Below are positions 57,014 through 64,000 of a DNA stretch of 64,000 nt, in pieces. The notes under the pieces were generated by a model. That model was not told the DNA's origin, made no database searches, and saw only the letters and a list, made by a program, of their open reading frames with translations. Position numbers and translations under genes: made by a program. The first letter of the stretch is position 1. Every line of letters starts with the position of its first letter. This stretch comes from Wyeomyia smithii (Eukaryota; Arthropoda; Insecta; Diptera; Culicidae): contig NC_073696.1 in NCBI RefSeq assembly GCF_029784165.1, positions 89,971,310-90,035,309 on the forward strand. The letters run 5' to 3'.

Positions 57014-59792
57014 CTAATTTTCGTTCTGTACAACAGAAACTTTCACGTGTGAAATACATTGTCTCTTGAACTCCGCAAGCGTTGGTGCACGTTTAACATG
57101 TCTTGGCATCGAATTGAAAAACATTATACCTTTATAAAACAATGAATTTTGTGAAGCACTTGTTAGAAAAAAAAGGTGTTCTTATTTCATCCGCGTTTCT
57201 AGTGTTATATCTATTAAAATCTCTTCCTCTTTCAATTCGATCACACAAATATTGAGGTAGCAAACCATTAATTATTTTAAAAATGAACACCATAGACAAA
57301 TAAACAATTCGTTGCTTCACGGATAACCATTGCAAAGCGTCCAACATAAAAGCAGAGGAAGTAAATCTATCACAATTTAAAATCAAACGCATTATTCTAT
57401 TCTGCAAACGCTGTAACCTCAATAATTGTGTGTTATTGGCCAAAAACAAAAAGGTAGGGCAAAAATCCAAATGTGGAGAGATGATTGACTTGTATAGCTG
57501 TATTTTACTACTAATCGTTAATTCGTTTTTCAAACGGCATAGAATTCCATACTTTTTGGCAATTTTCTTGATGACATTGTCAATGTGAGCGTTGAACTTT
57601 AGGTTGTCATCAATAATCACGCCAAGATATTTAATCTCCCGAACGCGACCAATTGCCTCATCATCAATCAAAACAGAGACATCGTCGTTTACAACGGTGC
57701 GCGAGAAAATCATATATTTAGTTTTATCTATATTTAATTTCAATTGCTTATACTTCAACCATCTGTTTAGAGAACGTAAATCTTCGTTCAAGTGTGAAAC
57801 GGCTTCTTCTACATTCTTAGCTGCAATGAATAATACGGTGTCGTCGGCAAAAAGATTGATATCACAAAAACGTAAAACTCGTCGCATGTCATTTATATAC
57901 ATAATGAACAAAAGGGGCCCTAATACACTTCCCTGTGGAACTCCAAGATCATTCTCCACGGGACTAGATACCGAATCATTAAAAACAGTCTGTTGAGTTC
58001 TGTCTGACAAATAGCTCTCAAACCATCTGAATGCAGTACTCGAAATTCCAAAGCGCTTGATTGTGTTCAACAATAAGGGCCTAGAAATTGTCTCAAAAGC
58101 GCGTTTTAGATCCAAAAAAACAGCAAATATTGTGTCTCTATTCTCTAAGTTGTCTTTCCATTTTGCTAGTACTAAGTTCAACGCGGTTTCACACGAATGG
58201 CCTTCCCGATAGCCAGATTGTTCCGGAATTAATAACGAGTTACTATTTAAAAATTCTAACAGCTGACCTTTAACAACAAGTTCTAATATCTTTTCTAACG
58301 TGTGTAACATGTTGATGGGACGAAACTCTTCGGCTTTAATCGTTCCAGCAACCTTTTGAATCGGAACAACCAACGATTCTTTCCACACTTTAGTCACGTA
58401 CCCAGTTAGCAATGATTCATTAATAAGGTTCAGCAGAGTGTGACCAATAACATTGAAGCAATCTTGAATGACCCTAGCATTTACATTGTCTACTCCAGCC
58501 GTTTTACCTAATGAAAAACAAATATTTTTAAGGTCATCCATTGTGATTGGGTGAAAACCATCAAATCTACTATTAACGTTAGTCGGCTGTTTTATTTCAT
58601 CCGGTTCATCGACCAGTTCAATTGATTAATCATTGAACTTACTAGCAATTACTTGTTCTGTTTGTTCTAATGTGCCATCAAAAGTTATGGACCGCGGTTT
58701 ATTATTACTAGGTTTTAATAAAGATTTCAAAATTTTCCATAACTCTTTGCTGTTGTATTGATGCTGAATAATCTTCCTCTGTATATATTCACAACGCGTC
58801 TTTTCTAACGTTTGTGAATACTTATTACGTGCGATCGTGTACTCCTTCCAATGATTCTGCCTGTTAGACCTACAAAACTTTTTGTACAATTTATCCCTCT
58901 TGCGTTTAAGGCGCAAAAGATCAAAATTGTACCAGCTGTTCGAGTTTTTCAGAGAAACTAATTTGTGTTCAACTAATTGATTCGTACACGTTTTCAAGAT
59001 GTTTGTAAGAACAGCTGCCGAATCATCTAAATTACGGCCCGCGATTGGAAAATCCAAGCTTCTTTCAACAAGATTCGAAACAGCCTGTTTCGAATATTTT
59101 CTCCAGCATTTCAATTTTATTAAATCATTGTAATTATTCATTATATCTAATACATTAATCATTAATGTCTCATGATCGGTTATTTTCATATCGGAATTCG
59201 TAACTGAACGAATAGAATCAAAATTGGAATAAACATGATCAATCAAAGTTCTACTTCGCTGAGAGATGCGCGTATATTCGTCAACACTTTGTTTTGAATT
59301 GAAAGATTCAACTAAGCGCTTCAAATGATTCGAATTTGCATCATATCGCCAGTTAATATTGAAATCACCAGCCAATATGTTCAATTTACTAAAATCAAGA
59401 AATTCCTCAAGCCAGTTTTCCAATATTTCAAGGAAACGCTGGTCACTGGTATTAGGAGAATGATATAAAACACCAAAATTACCCAACTTCATGCCACGAA
59501 TTACTGTTATGCCCAAGAACCAGTTACCAGCCTTAGCTTCGTTTCGGCAAAGCTCGAACTGAACCGATTCTCTGACATAAATAGCAACACCGCCAGTTTG
59601 TCTAAAGTGTGTTAAGCAAGCAGCAACGTTATATCCCGGAATACTATACTGATCAAATGCTTCAATATCGACAATATGTGTCTCTGATAAGAACACTAAA
59701 AGTGGACGTTTATCTTCAACAACCTGACGTAATGCAACGTAGTTTGTTGTCAACCCTGCAATATTAAAATACATAAAATCAATGTGATTCAC
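57014..59792 (-). pseudogene. LINE ORF2: endonuclease and RT, two lesions
   Basis: This would nick the target and reverse-transcribe the LINE RNA. The endonuclease spans MNHIDFMYFNIAG, FLSETHI, AGDFNINWR, LIDHVYSN and ITDHETLM. RT spans KTAGVDNVNARV, EEFRPINMLHTLEKILE, FLDLKRAFETI (motif A), LGVPQGSVLGPLLF and NLFADDT (catalytic pair). The C-terminus has YLGVIIDDNLKF and HLDFCPTF. An in-frame TAA at 58626-58628 separates the endonuclease half from the RT half. A run of eight A at 57167-57174 shifts the frame near the end: with one base fewer, homologous text continues to a stop at 57014-57016, giving about 925 residues. Otherwise the frame is open. Confidence 0.87.
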
Positions 59793-59813
59793 ACTCTTCT
59801 TGGAACTTGTTTG

Positions 59814-61223
59814 CTATTTATTGAAACGCAAGCTGCTTTTCTTTTGATTAAAAAGTCTTTTATAAATCACGCACTCTGAACTGAATGCGGCATGGTTGAC
59901 GTCCAAGTTCATTTTACGCTCTCTATTCATTTTTAAACAATTAACGCATTTCAATACAGTAGACGTGCACTCAGATGTCTTGTGCTTTTGGCTACACCTA
60001 GAGCATGTATCACAATTTTTGCAATCCTTGCTCTTGTGTCCAAATTCTCCACATTTGAAGCATCTCAACACGTTTATCGCGGGAAGAACTAAGCATCGAT
60101 CAAACTCTACATTTACTTGCTTAGCAGCTGATAAGCTATCATACGCTTCTAAATCAACTTCCATTACCGCGCTATACTTGTTATAAGTGAAGCGTGGATT
60201 TTCAAAGGTATTTACTACTTTTATATTATTTATTGTGAAGCCTTCATTTTGACTCTTTAAAAAGTCAATGAAAACATCAGGAGAAAGATTCTCGCTCATG
60301 CCCACTATTTTCAATCTTGGCACCGATGTGGGTACAACAGCGCTGTAATTTTCACCCAGATTATTTTCACTGCCATTTTTCACATTTTCAACATTTTCGC
60401 CAATAGCGCATTCAACAATAATGGAACCATCTTTACCGTTCCTAAAATTACTAACTTTGTGTGTTTTTGGATCTAAGTTAGTTTTCAAAAACTTCCGAGT
60501 TTCCTCGCAAGCTTGTTTGGACTCTTTAGGTTTAATCACAATAACCGGACGATTCTTAGGTTTGGCCGGTTTAAAACCATTATTATTATTACTATTACTA
60601 ATCATTTGACTTGTACTCGTTTTTTTACTTTTACTGTGTCTTTTAACGACTTCCGCAAATGTTGCGTCGTCATCAAAAACATCATTTTGATCGTTGTTAT
60701 CATATTCAATTTTACGCTTTTTGCCGATTTGGTCCGATTCAGAAGGAACCGGCCCATTCCGCGCGCGAGCATCGTTCATCGCAGCTATATTCTGACGCGT
60801 ATTTAATTCCAAAACCGAGTTATTCAATTTTTCAAATTGCTCACAAAATATTTTTTCAAGAGACTCATTAACATTTAATCTCAACTGTTCAACACCGGCA
60901 CTCAACGCGTTGTTTATCTGGGCCGATATTTGGTCTCGCATTGCAATGACCGAATCAGTGAGAGAAGATAATTTCTTCATCTCTTCTTCGATACGCTTGA
61001 CGTCCGAAACCAAATGCTGCCCACCACAACACTGGTTTGATAAACATTCATCACACTTGAAGCAAAGATTATCGTTATCTGTTATAATCTTTGCCGTTGC
61101 CTTGGTGAGTCCAGTGCACTTGTAGTGAAACAAACGTGCACAGTTGAAGCCCACACATTTCAACGGCAAATCCGATAGGACAATTGCCGTTCCACAGCCA
61201 GAACAAATCATCGCACACAACAC
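59814..61223 (-). CDS. LINE ORF1: PHD-like finger, RRM-like and CCHC protein
   Basis: This is a 469-residue RNA-binding ORF1 protein that would package LINE RNA. Residues 7-60 carry a C4HC3-like pattern (CSGCG, CVGFNCARLFHYKC, CFKCDEC), a PHD-type zinc finger. Residues 70-140 look coiled-coil, followed by a charged linker with KKRK. About 300-375 is RRM-like (PRLKIVGMSENLS). About 390-440 has zinc knuckles (CFKCGEFGHKSKDC, CSRCSQKHKTSEC, CVNC). The first ATG is used; a second lies four codons on. The frame is uninterrupted and ends 21 nt before ORF2, as expected for a bicistronic LINE RNA. Confidence 0.85.
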   Translation of the reverse strand: MLCAMICSGCGTAIVLSDLPLKCVGFNCARLFHYKCTGLTKATAKIITDNDNLCFKCDECLSNQCCGGQHLVSDVKRIEEEMKKLSSLTDSVIAMRDQISAQINNALSAGVEQLRLNVNESLEKIFCEQFEKLNNSVLELNTRQNIAAMNDARARNGPVPSESDQIGKKRKIEYDNNDQNDVFDDDATFAEVVKRHSKSKKTSTSQMISNSNNNNGFKPAKPKNRPVIVIKPKESKQACEETRKFLKTNLDPKTHKVSNFRNGKDGSIIVECAIGENVENVKNGSENNLGENYSAVVPTSVPRLKIVGMSENLSPDVFIDFLKSQNEGFTINNIKVVNTFENPRFTYNKYSAVMEVDLEAYDSLSAAKQVNVEFDRCLVLPAINVLRCFKCGEFGHKSKDCKNCDTCSRCSQKHKTSECTSTVLKCVNCLKMNRERKMNLDVNHAAFSSECVIYKRLFNQKKSSLRFNK

Positions 61224-61515
61224 ACGTTAACACGGGACGCTATACCAACAGACATGCAGGGAAACAAGAGATAGGCAAAAAAAATGATCACCACCGCAGC
61301 TAATGCGCTGGGGGGATTTTATTTAGACAAACTTTAATGCGAACAAGCTGCTTAAGCAACTGTTCTTGTACTTAGCCTTGTGTAGATTCACTACCGAAAC
61401 ATGTAAGAATATATCTACCGTGAATCACTTCACTATTTCACACGTAAAATTGCGATTAAATATCACCACAAAATAACACGAACTACTCTGTTCGCCACCA
61501 AAGAGATTCCCTGGT

Positions 61516-62011
61516 GCAAAATCCTAGCGAGTGTTCATTAATCTTCCTTTTTTCAAGGTTTTCAGATGTTTTAGAATTCACGAATTCAAAGCTTCCACAA
61601 ATATTTATTAGTTAAGCAGATTTTCCAAATTTTTTGGATGCACGTCGTTTACTCAGAGCAACATTTCCGTGAACTTTTTTTACCCCTTGATTATTAACAC
61701 TACCAGCAAAAGACGGTTATTTAGCACAAATTCAAATATTTTCACACATCTAAAAATATGTGACGCTATAGTAAAATTATTAACGAGTCAAAGCGGTTTG
61801 TTTATCGAATGTGTTCAACTTGGACCGGGAAGAAAAATATTGTTAATGCAGCTGTTCAAATACCCATGTTCATGAAAGCGTGGACGGTAAAATTCATGGA
61901 AGGAAATTCGAATAAAGGACACAAGAGGAAACGAAGTACTGTGCTTGCTTCATAATGATGAAATTAAAATAATAAAAAAGAGCACGAATGGCAGAATCAA
62001 AAAACGGTTTT
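61516..62011. other. AT-rich spacer
   Basis: No gene is recognised between the two LINEs. Part of it may be leader of the reverse-strand LINE. Confidence 0.4.
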
Positions 62012-64000
62012 TTTTTTCTTTTTAACAATATACACTCGCGGCCTTTAGCCGACTCTATTATCCAAGTGTATGCTGTCCTTACTCGCTACCGCTCGTTCGG
62101 ACTTAACTAAGGGAAAGAAAACCTGTTTGAATAATCCTAGAAAACCAGTAGATCAGTTGTTTGTATGCGAGAGGCCGCTGCTTCCGACGGCGGGTCGGCG
62201 GTCGGCTCGGACCGCGGAAACCACGGCGGCTTTGTGCCGCCTCGGTTCCTTGCCCTCGATTATGCGTCTTCGCCGCATGAATTGTTTTATGTTAATTATA
62301 ATCAACTAGTCATTGAGACGGTTGACGAATGGCTGGACACGTGTCACTTGAGATCCTATTGTGGTTATTCACCTCTGCCCAGCAACTCTTATCCCAACCT
62401 CCACGTGGTGCCGATCGGGATACGAGTAACCTTAGCGGAGATCGGGTAACCAACCCCGGTGGAAACATTGGTCGTATGATGACTGGGAAGGGGGAACGTA
62501 CGCGGCTGTTTCCCCATGTATATAAATACGGAACGAAATTATCGGCATGGACCTAGGCGAACGAAAAAGGACAACGATTATTGGAAACTTGGTACTTGGA
62601 ATGTAAGGACTCTACTCGAATCGGCACGCGCAAGTATCCTGGTTAGAGAGCTGCGGAAAGTGAATGTGGAGGTTGCAGCTATCCAAGAGGTGCGGTGGCC
62701 GAAATCGGGAGAACGCGAATTCCAAGCAGTAGATTCTATTGCGGACACTTCATTTAAGTACCACATCTACTATAGCGGCGGCGTGAAAGCAGAAAGAGAA
62801 GTCGGTTTCGTGCTAATTGAAAAACAGATGAAGCGTGTCATTAGATGGAGGCCGATCAGTGACCGTATATGCGTGTTGAGAATTAAGGGCAAATTCTTTA
62901 ACTACAGCCTAATAAATGTGTACGCACCGACCAACGAGAAACCCGATGACGAAAAGGAGGAGTTCTATGAGCTCCTGGAAAAGACATACAATGAGTGCCC
63001 AGGACACGATATAAAGATTGTCATCGGAGATGCAAATGCACAGGTCGGGCAGGAAGACTTCTTCCGCCCCGTAACTGGTACGGAAAGCTTCCACTCTACT
63101 ACGAACGACAATGGCCTGAGGCTTGTTATTTTCGCTGCAACTAGGGGGATGGCTATCTGTAGCACTTATTTTGCACGCCAGAACATACGTAAGCACACCT
63201 GGATGTACCCGAATGGAGAGCTTTGCTCTTAAATTGACCACGTTTTGATTGATGGGCGGCACTTTTCAGACGTTACAGACGTGAGGTCGTTCAGAGAACC
63301 GAACGTTGACTCGGATCACTATCTCGTAGTAGCCAAAATCCGCGCCCGGCTGTCCAACGTGTTGAAATCCAAGGCAACGAGGAGGATGCAGTTGAACATC
63401 CAGCGGCTATCAACTGAAGGAGTGGCTGCAGAGTACTCGCAGAAGGTTGATGAACGGATTGAGGAAAGAGTTGAAGGGAACCTGAATGAACAGTGGAGGC
63501 ACATCCACAGTTCTATCAGCACTACAGCGCGAGAAGTGTTGGGTACAACTGTGGCAGCCACGCCCAATTAGTGGTTTGACGCTGAGTGCCAGCGAGTGAC
63601 GGAGGAGAAGAACCGCGCCAGGGGTCACATGTTGGCCACGGCTGTGACTCGTCAGAGCATGGGTAGATATCGAGATGCAAGAGCCGCTGAAAAGAGACTC
63701 CATCGCCTGAAGAAACGACAGCATTGAGAGCGTATTCATGCGGAGGCGGAAGGTTGCTTCTCCAGGCACGATTCGAGGAGCTTCTACAAGTAGGTCAACG
63801 GAATCAGGAATCGAAACGTGTCAGCCCCTGTCATGTGCAACGATAAGGAGGGGAACCTGATAACCGATAAAACAGAGATGGCCAGGCGTTGGAAGGAACA
63901 CTTCAGTGTGCTATTGAACGGTGAGGGAAACAGTGGAGTCGAAAGAAGCAGGATGGCTATTGAGAATGATGGTCAAGCTGTGGATCCACCATCCATGGAC
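62012..64000 (+). mobile_element. RTE (JAM1-like) LINE, 5' half, cut by window end
   Basis: A GC-rich leader starts after a T-run at about 62012 and is followed by one ORF with an AP-type endonuclease, continuing past the window end. The endonuclease text is of the RTE type known in mosquitoes as JAM1; that family name is from memory. RT would lie beyond 64000. Confidence 0.75.
62516..64000 (+). pseudogene. RTE-type ORF: endonuclease and linker, four stops
   Basis: This would nick target DNA for RTE-type retrotransposition. The endonuclease shows LGTWNVRTL, AAIQEVRWPKSG, YYSGGVKAE, NVYAPTNEKPDDEKEEFYE, IVIGDANAQVG, then SxIDHVLIDGRHFSDV and VDSDHYLVVAKI. A basic linker toward RT follows (WFDAECQRVTEEKN, RAAEKRLHRLKKR, VMCNDKEGNLITDK). 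All of this is in one frame with in-frame stops at 63230-63232 (TAA), 63569-63571 (TAG), 63725-63727 (TGA) and 63791-63793 (TAG), and no frameshift seen. The exact start is uncertain; ATG at 62516 is the first in frame before the conserved block. The endonuclease residues look intact. Confidence 0.82.

Larger units (their letters stand above)
57014..61515 (-). mobile_element. CR1/L2-type LINE, nearly full-length
   Basis: The reverse-strand two-ORF element has a 5' leader (61515-61224), ORF1 (61223-59814), a 21-nt gap, then ORF2 with endonuclease and RT but no RNase H (59792-57014). A PHD-like finger in ORF1 and a GVPQGSVLGPLLF/LFADD RT fit the CR1/L2 group. Both outer limits are approximate because neither a target duplication nor a tail was found. 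Confidence 0.82.

Overview
The window reads as insect, most likely mosquito and probably Aedes-like. It is AT-rich and almost wholly built of transposable elements, many nested, with no recognisable intact host protein-coding gene. The organism call rests on the element mixture: a Feilai-like tRNA-derived SINE, two Tc1/mariner relatives of the mosquito DD37E type, an I-clade LINE, RTE (JAM1-like) LINEs, a LOA-type LINE, a CR1/L2-type LINE, a Helitron 3' end and many TA-target MITEs. No species-level search could be run.

Layout. 0.3-3.7 kb: two inverted-repeat DNA elements (TTAA and TA targets). 4.3-6.0 kb: a reverse-strand Jockey-type RT relic split by a 520-bp MITE with GTAC target duplication. 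6.05-6.68 kb: a palindromic MITE. 7.35-8.64 kb: a complete but dead DD37E mariner. 9.38-9.73 kb: a SINE. 12.92-13.75 kb: a pogo-like non-autonomous element. 14.97-15.33 kb: a MITE. 15.3-20.4 kb: no gene seen.

20.5-28.2 kb: a reverse-strand I-clade LINE with ORF1 and ORF2 remnants, flanked by a 12-bp target duplication. It carries inside it a 1.6-kb foldback-like element, and it is itself inserted into a second mariner, whose halves lie at 20.41-20.52 and 28.23-29.18 kb. 29.5-31.8 kb: an RTE endonuclease scrap, then a Helitron-type 3' end preceded by two kinds of tandem array. 32.5-33.7 kb: an RT scrap, a near-identical 101-bp direct repeat and a SINE. 38.4-39.6 kb: a second copy of the tandem array whose units flip orientation halfway. 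40.1-41.8 kb: a SINE, a LINE 3' end and a perfect foldback.

42.9-44.7 kb: an old noncoding tandem duplication. 45.85-54.55 kb: two head-to-head copies of a ~2-kb repeat enclose a 2.5-kb core. One copy holds a 5'-truncated LOA-type LINE with an uninterrupted 805-codon RT-RNase H frame; the other holds a 327-bp MITE. The core is the best place for host sequence: it is GC-richer in part and holds a short reverse-strand frame with one transmembrane segment. 57.0-61.5 kb: a nearly intact reverse-strand two-ORF CR1/L2-type LINE with only two visible ORF2 lesions. 62.0-64.0 kb: the 5' half of an RTE LINE that runs off the window.

The genes do not form a pathway. The value of the window is its relative chronology: several insertions can be ordered because target duplications or reading frames rejoin when the younger insert is set aside.
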